From Chryseobacterium cucumeris (GTDB lineage Bacteria; Bacteroidota; Bacteroidia; Flavobacteriales; Weeksellaceae), in NCBI RefSeq assembly GCF_001593385.1, contig NZ_LUVZ01000012.1, positions 558,001 through 622,000 on the forward strand: a DNA stretch of 64,000 nt, in the 5' to 3' direction. Below, in pieces: positions 9,464 to 18,059 of the stretch; within the stretch, counting starts at the first letter, position 1; each line of letters opens with the position of its first letter. The position numbers and the translations under genes are program-made. Below the pieces are notes generated by a model. The model saw only the letters and a program-made list of their open reading frames with translations, was not told the origin of the DNA and made no database searches.

Positions 9464-11050
9464 TTGAAAACAATTAATAAAATATCATTTAACGATATAG
9501 AAAGTATTCCTCAGCTGGTAAAAGATTTTTTAATTCAGAAGATTGAGGGGTTTGAAAATAATACATTTTCCTTAGATCATTTCAGGCAGCAGATTCATCT
9601 GAAGAAAGATTCTTTCACTTCTGAAAAAAGAAGCATTTTAACTGACGTGTTTGAGGGGCAGTTAGAAACTCTTTCTCTATCTTCAGAGCAGAAAGAAAAT
9701 CTTGAGAATCTTAAACAGCCCAACACGTTTACGATAACAACAGGGCATCAGTTGAACCTGTTTTCAGGACCTGTTTTCTTTGTGTATAAAATTCTTCAGA
9801 CCATAAAAACATGTACTTATCTGAAAGAAAATTTCCCGGATTTTAATTTTGTTCCGGTGTATTGGATGGCTTCGGAGGATCATGATTTTGCAGAGATCAA
9901 TCATTTTAAAACCGAAAATAATTATTACGAAACCAATGAGAAATCCGGAGGTCCGGTAGGAAGAATTGAAATCAGTAATACCTATTTTATTTCGGAATTT
10001 GAAAAAGAATTCAAAGATTCTGTTTTCGGGACAGAGTTGATTTTAATGATGAAGGAAGCTTATAAAGCAGGAAATACCTTAACGGAAGCCATTAAGATTC
10101 TTGTCAACCGTCTTTTTTCAGAATTCGGACTTTTGATTCTGGATGGAGATTCTGTAGAACTTAAGAATCAGATGAAAACGATTTTTAAAGATGAGCTTAT
10201 GAACTTCAGTTTACAGAAAACTTCCAAAGACAAAGTAGATTTTCTTACTGAGAAATATGGAAAGGTTCAGGTAAATCCTCGTGAAATTAACCTTTTCTTT
10301 CTTTCTGACACCAGAGACAGAATTGAATTTAATGGTCAGAAGTATATCATTGTGGATAAGACCATCCAGTTTACAGAAGAAGAGATTCTGGCTGAACTGG
10401 AAAATCATCCTGAAAAATTCAGTCCGAATGCATTAATGCGTCCTGTTTATCAGGAAAACGTACTTCCCAACTTGGCTTATATCGGTGGAAATGCCGAAAT
10501 CATGTACTGGCTGGAACTGAAAGATTATTTCTCAAAAATCAATATTCCTTTTCCTATCCTGATTCCAAGAAATTCTATGCTTTTCCTGAAAGAAAAAACC
10601 TTAGGGAAAATAAAAAAGCTTGATCTTAAAATAGAAGATTTTTTTCAGAACTTCTCGGTACTTACCAATCAGAAGATTTTAAAAGATAATTCTGTTCTAC
10701 GATTGCTCGAAGAAAAAGAAGAAGTATTGATCAGCAATTTTTCTGCGTTGAAAGCATCTGCGGAAACTACGGAGAGATCTTTCGGTAATATGGTGAAGGC
10801 AGAAGAAGTACGACAGCTGAAATCATTTAAAAGAATGAAAAAACGCCTGCTTCATGCTGAAAAAATAAAACAGAATGAGTTGCTGGAAAGACTTGAAAAT
10901 CTGTTTTTAGATGTTCATCCCGCAAAAACATGGCAGGAGAGAGTATATAACTTTAGTGTATTCTTTTCAGATTATGGCTATTCGTGGCTTGAAAATTGTT
11001 TGGAAGAAATGGTGGTTCAAGATTCAAAATTAATAATTGTTGCCATTTAA
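9464..11050 (+). CDS. bshC: Bacillithiol biosynthesis cysteine-adding enzyme BshC
   Basis: BshC adds cysteine to glucosaminyl-malate in the last step of bacillithiol synthesis, the low-molecular-weight thiol of Firmicutes and many Bacteroidota. The 528-residue product shows the family signatures ITTGHQLNLFSGPVFF and VPVYWMASEDHDFAEI, and ALMRPVYQENVLPNLAYIGG, followed by a C-terminal coiled coil (about residues 400-480). The start is TTG at 9464, 12 bases after the porin stop; no better ATG is present. bshA and bshB are not in this window. Length matches the family, so the call is firm. Confidence 0.93.
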   Translation: MKTINKISFNDIESIPQLVKDFLIQKIEGFENNTFSLDHFRQQIHLKKDSFTSEKRSILTDVFEGQLETLSLSSEQKENLENLKQPNTFTITTGHQLNLFSGPVFFVYKILQTIKTCTYLKENFPDFNFVPVYWMASEDHDFAEINHFKTENNYYETNEKSGGPVGRIEISNTYFISEFEKEFKDSVFGTELILMMKEAYKAGNTLTEAIKILVNRLFSEFGLLILDGDSVELKNQMKTIFKDELMNFSLQKTSKDKVDFLTEKYGKVQVNPREINLFFLSDTRDRIEFNGQKYIIVDKTIQFTEEEILAELENHPEKFSPNALMRPVYQENVLPNLAYIGGNAEIMYWLELKDYFSKINIPFPILIPRNSMLFLKEKTLGKIKKLDLKIEDFFQNFSVLTNQKILKDNSVLRLLEEKEEVLISNFSALKASAETTERSFGNMVKAEEVRQLKSFKRMKKRLLHAEKIKQNELLERLENLFLDVHPAKTWQERVYNFSVFFSDYGYSWLENCLEEMVVQDSKLIIVAI

Positions 11051-11069
11051 TTTTAAAGAAGTATTTTTG
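11040..11069 (+). promoter_or_regulatory. Promoter of LysM-protein gene
   Basis: TTG (11040-11042), 19 bases, then TATTTTTG (11062-11069) fits the Bacteroidota sigma consensus. The ATG is 20 bases downstream. The -33 element overlaps the last codons of bshC. Confidence 0.55.
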
Positions 11070-11088
11070 TAAATTATAATTATCGAAT

Positions 11089-13056
11089 ATGATAAAGAGG
11101 TTTTTTATTCTATCCAGTTTATGTATGGTTTTGGGAGTTTCAGCCCAGAAATCACATACGGTTGTGCAAGGTGACAATCCTTACAACATTGCCAAAAAGT
11201 ATGGAATGACTGTAGATGAATTGCTGAAGCTAAACCCAAAACATAAAGATGGCAAACTGGCGATCGGAGATGTTTTAACGATAAAATCAGAAAAAGCAGC
11301 CACTCCGGCTGTAACAAAAACAGCTCCTGCAGGAAAAGTAACTTCAAATACAGGTGCTTCTTCTCTGGGTAAAATTGTTTTACTGCCAAAACAAACGATT
11401 TATGGCATCACAAAACAATATAGAATTTCTGAAACTGATCTGAGAAAACTGAATCCTGAACTGGATTCTCACATGAAGATCGGAGATGAGATTACTTTGC
11501 CTCTTGCCAGTATTAAAAAGTATGGTGGTGCTCAACAGGCTGTAACACCGGAAAAACACGTTGAAACTCCTGTAGAAAAAGCAACCGCAACAGCTGCTAC
11601 ATCTGCTAGCACTCCAGCAGCAGAAGGAGAATCTTATGTGATTCAGGCTAAAGATAATTATTACAGAATTACAAAACAGTTTGGCATTAGCCAGCAGGAC
11701 CTTTATGCTTTAAATCCAGGATTGGAAGAAAAAGGACTGAAACCTGGGGATACCATTAAAATAAAAAGAACAAATACGACTGCCAATACTGATATCGTTG
11801 CAGAAACTACAAATCCAAAAGCAAAAATGGATTCAGGGAACGAAAAATCAACAGCTGCTTCCAATGTTGCAGTTGGTGATGATTATGTAACCTATACAGT
11901 GCAGCAGGGAGATACAGTATTCTCTATCGTTAATAAATTCGGTGTTTCTATTGATGAGCTTATCGCTCTCAACCCGGATCTTTCACACGGTTTGAAAACC
12001 GGAATGGTTCTAAAGATCAAAAAGCAGGATGCAGCTTATATAAAGAAAAATGGTGATGCTTTAAGCGTTATCCTGATGCTTCCTTTCGGGTACAGTACCA
12101 ATGAAACTCAGTATAGAGCAATGGCACTTGACTTTTTGACAGGAGCTAAGCTTGCTATTGAAAGAAATGCAAGAGGAGGACAAAAACTGGATATCAAAGT
12201 TGTAGATTCAGGAAATGAAGCTTCATTCAAAAACTCTTTGACACAGATTAATCCTGATAATACAGATCTTATTATCGGACCTTTCTTTAAGTCCAATGTA
12301 ATTGATGTTCTTGATTTTACCAAAAATCAGAAAATCCCGGTTGTAGCACCATTTGCTAACTCACCGGAACTCTATAACTACAGCAACTTGATTATTGTCG
12401 AAACCAATAATCAGACCTATGCTGATAAAATTGTAGAAGAAGTAAAAGGTGTGTACTCAGATCAGAAGATATATATAGTGGCGGATGCTAAAAAAGAAGA
12501 TGCCAACTATATCAAAGCAGGACTTGAAAAAGCAGTAAAAAATCCTAATATTATTATTGTTAATTCCCCGGCAGATATTCAGCCTGATCAGAATATGATG
12601 ACAGGGCAGTCTGCACCGGTTATTGCCATTTTAGCGAATGATGATAATGCTGCAGGAGATGCTTTTGCCAACAGAATGATTGCTATTTCTAAAGAAGTAC
12701 AGGGTATCAAAGCGTTCAGTATGTTCTATTCTCCTGTTTTTGAGAAGAAAGTGGATGAGCTGAGCCAGGCAAGTCTTGTATATCTGATGGATAGAAAGAT
12801 TAACACAGACGGTAGCTTTGAGAAAGAAATTCTGGCAGCTTATAAAACTAAATACTGCAAAACCCCACCAAAATATGCTATTGTAGGGTTTGATGTGGTA
12901 AATGACATGTTGACCAGAGAGAATAAAAAAGGAGAAATCTTTAAGCAGATGAATAAAGTTCAGACTCAGCTTGCTACCAAATTTGAGTTTGTAAAATCTA
13001 AAGCTAACGGTGCATATGTAAATACGGGTTACAGAGTAATCAGGTTAGTACCATAA
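11089..13056 (+). CDS. LysM-repeat protein with periplasmic-binding-like domain
   Basis: This is a 655-residue exported protein with a signal peptide ending near VSAQ. Four LysM-type repeats follow at roughly residues 23-66, 93-138, 180-225 and 263-310. They are seen as HTVVQGDNPYNIAKKYG, IYGITKQYRI, NYYRITKQFGI and GDTVFSIVNKFGV, each with LNP and a (K)xGD/G-I-x-I ending. LysM binds peptidoglycan. The C-terminal half (about 325-655) resembles the type I periplasmic-binding fold of amino-acid ABC receptors (SVILMLPFG, LIIGPFFKSNVIDVLDF, IPVVAPFANSPEL). A role in cell-wall sensing or as a lipoprotein activator is possible but is inference. Confidence 0.82.
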   Translation: MIKRFFILSSLCMVLGVSAQKSHTVVQGDNPYNIAKKYGMTVDELLKLNPKHKDGKLAIGDVLTIKSEKAATPAVTKTAPAGKVTSNTGASSLGKIVLLPKQTIYGITKQYRISETDLRKLNPELDSHMKIGDEITLPLASIKKYGGAQQAVTPEKHVETPVEKATATAATSASTPAAEGESYVIQAKDNYYRITKQFGISQQDLYALNPGLEEKGLKPGDTIKIKRTNTTANTDIVAETTNPKAKMDSGNEKSTAASNVAVGDDYVTYTVQQGDTVFSIVNKFGVSIDELIALNPDLSHGLKTGMVLKIKKQDAAYIKKNGDALSVILMLPFGYSTNETQYRAMALDFLTGAKLAIERNARGGQKLDIKVVDSGNEASFKNSLTQINPDNTDLIIGPFFKSNVIDVLDFTKNQKIPVVAPFANSPELYNYSNLIIVETNNQTYADKIVEEVKGVYSDQKIYIVADAKKEDANYIKAGLEKAVKNPNIIIVNSPADIQPDQNMMTGQSAPVIAILANDDNAAGDAFANRMIAISKEVQGIKAFSMFYSPVFEKKVDELSQASLVYLMDRKINTDGSFEKEILAAYKTKYCKTPPKYAIVGFDVVNDMLTRENKKGEIFKQMNKVQTQLATKFEFVKSKANGAYVNTGYRVIRLVP

Positions 13057-13098
13057 ATGATTTATAGCACTTAGAACGAATATTGTTAACATTATAGT

Positions 13099-13106
13099 TA
13101 TATTTG
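13099..13106 (+). promoter_or_regulatory. Candidate -7 box for fabD
   Basis: TATATTTG matches TAnnTTTG and lies 20 bases before the fabD ATG. The nearest TTG is only 13 bases upstream, so the -33 element is unclear. Confidence 0.35.
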
Positions 13107-13126
13107 CATAATATTTAATTCAATAC

Positions 13127-14002
13127 ATGAAAGCACTTGTATTTCCAGGGCAGGGTTCTCAGTTCGTAGGAATGGGAAAAGAATTGTATGATTCTAGAAA
13201 AGATATTAAAGATCTGATGGAATCTGCCAATGAAATTTTAGGTTTCGACATTCTTTCCATTATGTTTAACGGTACGGATGCGGATCTTAAGAAAACAGAG
13301 GTTACCCAGCCTTCAATATTTATACATTCAGTAGCAGCATTAAAAGCAGTAAATGGTCTTGGTGCCGAAATGGTAGCAGGACACTCTTTAGGAGAGTTTT
13401 CAGCTTTGGTTGCCAACGGAGTTTTATCCTTCGATGATGGTTTGAAATTAGTTTCTGAAAGAGCGAAAGCAATGCAGGAAGCTTGTGATGCAAATCCAAG
13501 TTCTATGGCAGCTATCTTAGGATTAGACGATGCTAAGGTTGAAGAAATCTGTGCACAGATCAGCGGAATTGTTGTTCCTGCAAATTATAACTGCCCGGGG
13601 CAATTGGTTATTTCAGGAGAAACTCCTGCAGTAGAAGAAGCTTGCGCAAAACTGAAAGAAGCAGGAGCTAAAAGAGCGTTGCTATTGCCAGTAAACGGAG
13701 CTTTCCACTCACCATTGATGCAGCCTGCACAGGAAAGACTGGCCGCAGCTATCGAAAAGACAAAATTTAGAAAAGCAACTATTCCTGTATACCAGAATAT
13801 CACGACAACAGCGGTAACCAATCCTGATGAGATCAGACAAAACCTGATCGCTCAGCTTACCGGTCCAGTAAAATGGACACAGTCTGTTCAGAATATGATT
13901 AAAGATGGTGCCTCTAACTTCGTGGAAGTAGGACCAGGAAAAACCCTTCAGGGATTGATCAAAAAAATTGACGGATCAGTAGAAGCTGCTTCTGCAATCT
14001 AA
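13127..14002 (+). CDS. fabD: Malonyl-CoA:ACP transacylase FabD
   Basis: FabD moves malonyl from CoA to acyl carrier protein to feed fatty-acid synthesis in the cytoplasm. The 291-residue protein has FPGQGSQFVGMG at the N-terminus, the nucleophile elbow GHSLGE (Ser87), the catalytic-His region NGAFHSPLM and the C-terminal EVGPGKTLQGL. Length is typical. No other fab gene is adjacent. The GYDIA kinase gene starts 9 bases after its stop, so the two are probably cotranscribed. Confidence 0.96.
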   Translation: MKALVFPGQGSQFVGMGKELYDSRKDIKDLMESANEILGFDILSIMFNGTDADLKKTEVTQPSIFIHSVAALKAVNGLGAEMVAGHSLGEFSALVANGVLSFDDGLKLVSERAKAMQEACDANPSSMAAILGLDDAKVEEICAQISGIVVPANYNCPGQLVISGETPAVEEACAKLKEAGAKRALLLPVNGAFHSPLMQPAQERLAAAIEKTKFRKATIPVYQNITTTAVTNPDEIRQNLIAQLTGPVKWTQSVQNMIKDGASNFVEVGPGKTLQGLIKKIDGSVEAASAI

Positions 14003-14011
14003 ACAAAAAAT

Positions 14012-14917
14012 ATGAACGCGATATTTTCACCGGGCAAGCTTATGCTTACTTCAGAATATTTCGCAATAGATGGAGCTCTTGTCTTAGCGGTACCTACCAG
14101 GCTGGGACAAGAGTTTTTCTTTGAAGAAAAACAAGATGGAAAATCCCTTGTTCTTTGGGAAGCCTATCATCAGAATAAACTATGGTTGAAGGCTGTCATT
14201 GATTATAAAACCTGGCAGGTCTTAGAAACCAATATTCCATCAAGTGCTGAATTTATTACCAAAACATTACAGAATGTTCAGCTGCTTTCTAATAGTAAAT
14301 TCAAAACTGATCTTACTTACCATTTAAAAACCAATCTTCAGTTTCCAGCGGATTATGGGCTTGGAAGCAGTTCTACGCTGATGAATAATCTTGCGGAATG
14401 GGCAGAGATTAATCCTTTCCATCTTAACTCTATCAGCTTGGGAGGAAGTGGATATGACATTGCAGTTGCAAAAGAAAAGTCCGCAGTGCTTTTCCAAAGT
14501 AAGCCTGAGATAAAATATGAGAAAGTAGATTTTAGTCCGTCCTTTAAAAATGAACTGATTTTTATTCATTTAAATCAGAAGCAGGATAGCAGAGAGGGAA
14601 TCAATTTTTACAAGTCCAAAAAGAAGTCTCCGGAATTAGTTGACGAATTTTCAGATCTTACAAAAAAAATATTGTTATGCCATGAATTGGAAAATTTTTC
14701 CGAATTAATGATGACTCATGAACATAAAATTGCCGATTTTCTTGAAATTCTCACAGTTAAGGAAAGGTTATTCTCAGATTGCCCTTCATTTGTCAAAAGT
14801 TTAGGCGCATGGGGGGGAGATTTTGTAATGAGTGCCAAATTTGGGGACTATAAGAACTATTTTTGGGAGAAAGGTTTTACAACTATTTTTGAATGGGAAA
14901 ATATAATTGATTTGTAA
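14012..14917 (+). CDS. GYDIA family GHMP kinase
   Basis: This 301-residue protein belongs to the GHMP small-molecule kinase fold, with an N-terminal SPGKLMLTSEYFAIDG, the glycine-rich phosphate loop GLGSSSTLMNNLA and the GGSGYDIA motif that names this Bacteroidota subfamily. It looks like mevalonate-pathway or sugar kinases, but the substrate of this subfamily is not established as far as I know. It follows fabD by 9 bases. No mevalonate-pathway genes are visible here. Confidence 0.85.
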   Translation: MNAIFSPGKLMLTSEYFAIDGALVLAVPTRLGQEFFFEEKQDGKSLVLWEAYHQNKLWLKAVIDYKTWQVLETNIPSSAEFITKTLQNVQLLSNSKFKTDLTYHLKTNLQFPADYGLGSSSTLMNNLAEWAEINPFHLNSISLGGSGYDIAVAKEKSAVLFQSKPEIKYEKVDFSPSFKNELIFIHLNQKQDSREGINFYKSKKKSPELVDEFSDLTKKILLCHELENFSELMMTHEHKIADFLEILTVKERLFSDCPSFVKSLGAWGGDFVMSAKFGDYKNYFWEKGFTTIFEWENIIDL

Positions 14918-15001
14918 TCAAGTAGTTATAATCCTGTTTTTTTATTTGCCATTCTGACTTATATCAGTATATTTAAACCACCTTTAACAAATAATTAATA
15001 T

Positions 15002-15009
15002 TATTTTTG
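15002..15009 (+). promoter_or_regulatory. Candidate -7 box for pckA
   Basis: TATTTTTG matches TAnnTTTG, 35 bases before the pckA ATG. No clear TTG is found at -33. Confidence 0.3.
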
Positions 15010-15044
15010 TTGAAAGCAATAAAGAAATAGAAAATATAAGTAAA

Positions 15045-16661
15045 ATGAAAAACACTAAAATCATCCAGGATTTAGAGAAATTAGGGATTAAAGGAAACTA
15101 TGAAGTAGTGTATAATCCTTCTTATGAAGAATTATATCAGGCTGAAGTTTCTCCTGAAAATCAGGGGTTTGAGAAAGCTGAGCTTACAGAATCAGGCGCA
15201 GTATCAGTAAAAACAGGAATTTTCACAGGTCGTTCACCTAAAGACAGATATATTGTTCAGGATGATGTTACAAGAGATACAATTTTCTGGGATGGTAAAG
15301 TAAACTTACCTACAACAGCAGAAATTTTCGGGTCTTGTAAAGAACTAGTGCTGAACCAGCTTGCTGAATCTAAAAAGATTTATGTAGTAGATACATTCTG
15401 CGGAACGAATGCGGATACGAGACTTAAAGTAAGATTTATCGTTGAAGTGGCATGGCAGGCGCATTTTGTTACTAATATGTTTATTCGTCCTTCTCATTAC
15501 GAACTTGAAAACTTCGGTGAGCCGGATTTCACAGTAATCAACGGATCAAAGACTACCAACCCGAACTGGGAAGCTCAGGGATTAAACTCTGAAAACTTCA
15601 TTATGTTCAACCTTACTGAAAAACTACAGATTATCGGAGGTACATGGTACGGAGGTGAAATGAAGAAAGGAATGTTTGCTATGATGAACTACTATCTTCC
15701 ATTAAAAGGTATGGCTTCTATGCACTGTTCTGCTAACGTAGGAGAAAAAGGTGATGTAGCTTTATTCTTTGGTCTTTCAGGAACTGGTAAAACAACTTTG
15801 TCAGCAGATCCTAAAAGATACCTTATCGGTGACGATGAGCACGGATGGGATAACAACGGAGTATTCAACTATGAAGGTGGATGCTACGCTAAAGTTATCG
15901 ACTTATCTGCAGAAAAAGAACCGGATATCTTCGCTGCCATCAAGAGAGATGCTCTTCTTGAAAACGTTGTTGTTAACAATGGAGTAGCAGATTATACAGA
16001 CGGATCTATCACTGAGAACACAAGAGTTTCTTATCCAATCTATCATATCAACAAAATTGTATTGCCTTCTAAAGCAGGTCATGCCAAAAAGATTGTTTAT
16101 CTTTCAGCAGATGCATTCGGAGTACTTCCTCCGGTTTCTATCCTGAATGAAGATCAGGCGCAGTACCACTTCCTTTGCGGTTATACCTCAAAATTGGCAG
16201 GAACTGAAAGAGGAATTACAGAACCTCAACCATCTTTCTCACCTGCATTTGGTGAAGCATTCCTTACCTTACACCCGACAATGTATTCTAAAACATTAAT
16301 CGGCAAAATGAAAGAGCACGGAGCTAAGGCTTATTTGGTAAACACAGGTTGGAATGGTACCGGAAAGAGAATTTCTCTTAAAGATACCAGAGCAATCATT
16401 GATGCCATCATTGACGGTTCTATTGATAATGCTCCTAAAACTCAGGTTCCAATTATGAACCTTGAAATTCCTACTGAATTGCCAAACGTTTCTACAGGTA
16501 TTCTAGATCCTAGAGATACTTATGAGAGCGCTTCAGAATGGGAAGAAAAAGCAAAAGATCTTGCTTCAAGATATATCAAGAACTTTGAGCAGTATTGTGA
16601 TACTGAAGAAGGTAAAAAATTAGTAGCTTCAGGACCTCAATTGCAGGAACAAACTATCTAA
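15045..16661 (+). CDS. pckA: Phosphoenolpyruvate carboxykinase (ATP)
   Basis: PckA converts oxaloacetate and ATP to phosphoenolpyruvate, CO2 and ADP, the entry step of gluconeogenesis. The 538-residue sequence has the ATP-type signatures: [29 protein letters not shown], the P-loop [11 protein letters not shown] (about residue 245), [21 protein letters not shown], and the C-terminal NTGWNGTG. All key motifs are intact and the length is normal. It is a single-gene transcript by appearance, ended by a strong bidirectional terminator. Confidence 0.97.
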   Translation: MKNTKIIQDLEKLGIKGNYEVVYNPSYEELYQAEVSPENQGFEKAELTESGAVSVKTGIFTGRSPKDRYIVQDDVTRDTIFWDGKVNLPTTAEIFGSCKELVLNQLAESKKIYVVDTFCGTNADTRLKVRFIVEVAWQAHFVTNMFIRPSHYELENFGEPDFTVINGSKTTNPNWEAQGLNSENFIMFNLTEKLQIIGGTWYGGEMKKGMFAMMNYYLPLKGMASMHCSANVGEKGDVALFFGLSGTGKTTLSADPKRYLIGDDEHGWDNNGVFNYEGGCYAKVIDLSAEKEPDIFAAIKRDALLENVVVNNGVADYTDGSITENTRVSYPIYHINKIVLPSKAGHAKKIVYLSADAFGVLPPVSILNEDQAQYHFLCGYTSKLAGTERGITEPQPSFSPAFGEAFLTLHPTMYSKTLIGKMKEHGAKAYLVNTGWNGTGKRISLKDTRAIIDAIIDGSIDNAPKTQVPIMNLEIPTELPNVSTGILDPRDTYESASEWEEKAKDLASRYIKNFEQYCDTEEGKKLVASGPQLQEQTI

Positions 16662-16680
16662 TAGTTATCAATCAACATAC

Positions 16681-16713
16681 AAAAAGCCTCATCAGTGATG
16701 AGGCTTTTTTTTT
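16681..16713. terminator. Bidirectional terminator between pckA and convergent gene
   Basis: A perfect hairpin AAAAAGCCTCATCA/TGATGAGGCTTTTT with A-runs on one side and T-runs on the other serves both the plus-strand pckA and the convergent minus-strand gene, whose stop codon sits at its edge. Confidence 0.88.
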
Positions 16714-17152
16714 ATTCATATTTTTTACAGTTTTCAATCAGCTCGTTCTGTTCATCCAGTTTTAGAACGGTTGATTTGATTGATTCTTCAGTGAGGTATT
16801 TTATAATCATAAAGTGTTTTGAAGAAAAGTAAGACTCTTTGTCCAATATTTTATCTAAATACTGCGGGGTAGTGAAGGTCATCCAATATTTTGTTTTGTC
16901 GGAAAATTCAATGGTTACTTCTATAGCATCAGATTTAATATTTTCAATTTCATCATCAATATGAATAGAAGTTATTTCCGGTTCATTGTTTAAACTAAAA
17001 TAAAAATCAGAATACCACCTCAGTCTTCCTTCGTCATTCCAGATTCTTATATTTTCAGCATTTTTTTCTTCAACGATATAGTTTTTTCTTTTCGTCAATT
17101 GCCCGGAATATATTCCAATGTCTTTGCAATAAACCTTATCTTTTATCTTCAT
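16712..17152 (-). CDS. Hypothetical protein, 146 aa
   Basis: I do not recognise a named family. The N-terminal third (VYCKDIGIYSGQLTKRKNYIV, then IRIWNDEGRLRWYSDFYF) looks like a small SH3-like beta-barrel of the kind seen in short phage and Bacteroidota proteins. The C-terminal part (SDAIEVTIEFSDKTKYWMTF, then KHFMIIKYLTEESI) is mixed alpha/beta. There is no signal peptide, so it is probably cytoplasmic. It is 74 bases downstream of aroQ on the same strand and convergent with pckA. The codon pattern and clean start (ATG) support a real gene. An immunity-type role is possible but unsupported. Confidence 0.6.
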   Translation of the reverse strand: MKIKDKVYCKDIGIYSGQLTKRKNYIVEEKNAENIRIWNDEGRLRWYSDFYFSLNNEPEITSIHIDDEIENIKSDAIEVTIEFSDKTKYWMTFTTPQYLDKILDKESYFSSKHFMIIKYLTEESIKSTVLKLDEQNELIENCKKYE

Positions 17153-17226
17153 AAATTACTCTGTTACTTATCCATAATTATCTGTAGAAATCTGTGCAAT
17201 TCATGGGAAAAGGATAAGTAACAAAA

Positions 17227-17634
17227 TTACTTCAAGCTTAATAAAGCCAGCCTATATCCATCCATTCCAAAGCCTGATAAAACGGCATCTGTATTGGCTG
17301 CCGTTACAGATTTCTGTCGGAATTCCTCTCTTTTATAAATGTTACTGATATGTACTTCTACTTTTGGCTTGCGAATGTTTTTCAAGCAATCAGCAATAGC
17401 ATAAGAATAATGAGTAAAAGCTCCGGGGTTAATTACTAAGGCATCAAAATCATCCTCCTGAAGTCTGTTGATAAGTTCTCCTTCAATATTAGACTGGTAA
17501 TATTTTAATTCATGGGTATGGAACTCGGATCTTAAATTTTCCAAATAGCTTTCCATAGAAACATTTCCATAGATTTCCGGTTCTCTTGTGCCTAACAGAT
17601 TGAGGTTAGGGCCGTTGATGATCAAAACTTTCAT
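17227..17634 (-). CDS. aroQ: 3-dehydroquinate dehydratase, type II
   Basis: AroQ dehydrates 3-dehydroquinate to 3-dehydroshikimate in the shikimate pathway. The 135-residue protein shows the type II signatures: INGPNLNLLGTREPEIYG, the lid/tyrosine region with YYQSNIEGELI, INPGAFTHYSYAIADCL and EVHISNIYKREEFRQKS. Length is typical of the dodecameric type II enzyme. It stands alone; the 245 bases upstream of its start are AT-rich and lead into the riboswitch promoter on the other strand. Confidence 0.95.
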   Translation of the reverse strand: MKVLIINGPNLNLLGTREPEIYGNVSMESYLENLRSEFHTHELKYYQSNIEGELINRLQEDDFDALVINPGAFTHYSYAIADCLKNIRKPKVEVHISNIYKREEFRQKSVTAANTDAVLSGFGMDGYRLALLSLK

Positions 17635-17823
17635 ACCATAAAATTAAAAACTTTTTTCAATTAAAGATCAAAAATTTCTGGACAGATTTAATTTGTTGTA
17701 TTGAATTATTGATAATGATATTTGTCATGTTTAAGAAAGTGGCAAAGCTTGTAACTCTTTATTGTGATGGGTTTTATTAAAAAATTACGTTAATTTTTGA
17801 AAATTTATCATGAAAAATAAATA

Positions 17824-17861
17824 AGTCTACTTGTTTTGTAGACTAAAAGTTTTTAGCTTTG
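17824..17861 (+). promoter_or_regulatory. Promoter of SAM-riboswitch transcript, with dyad at -33
   Basis: TTG (17831-17833), 20 bases, then TAGCTTTG (17854-17861) is a full Bacteroidota promoter, and the riboswitch begins 18 bases after it. A perfect 7-base inverted repeat AGTCTAC-ttgtttt-GTAGACT (17824-17844) brackets the -33 element, so a repressor or activator could act here in addition to the riboswitch. Confidence 0.65.
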
Positions 17862-17879
17862 CAACCATATTTCGATCGG

Positions 17880-17974
17880 CTTATAAAGAAAGATGGAGGG
17901 AACTGACCCTGTGAAGTCTTGACAACCTACCCGTGGGGCAAGGTGTTACGTTCAGCCTTTTAAGGAAAAATAAG
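17880..17974 (+). ncRNA. SAM-I riboswitch (S-box leader)
   Basis: The RNA begins CTTATAAAGAAAG and closes with AAATAAG, forming the P1 helix. Between them are the conserved core elements GGAGGGAACTGACCC, GTGAAG and GACAACC, as in the S-adenosylmethionine class I aptamer. It precedes the second susC by 85 bases. A hairpin CCTTTGC/GCAAAGG at 18002-18025 lies between aptamer and start codon. It has no strong U-run, so control may act on translation or antitermination rather than a classical terminator. Confidence 0.9.
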
Positions 17975-18059
17975 CATTTGGTTTATCGTATTTATCGATG
18001 TCCTTTGCTGATTTTTCTGCAAAGGGCTAAATTTTAATATATGATAACTAAAATTGATT

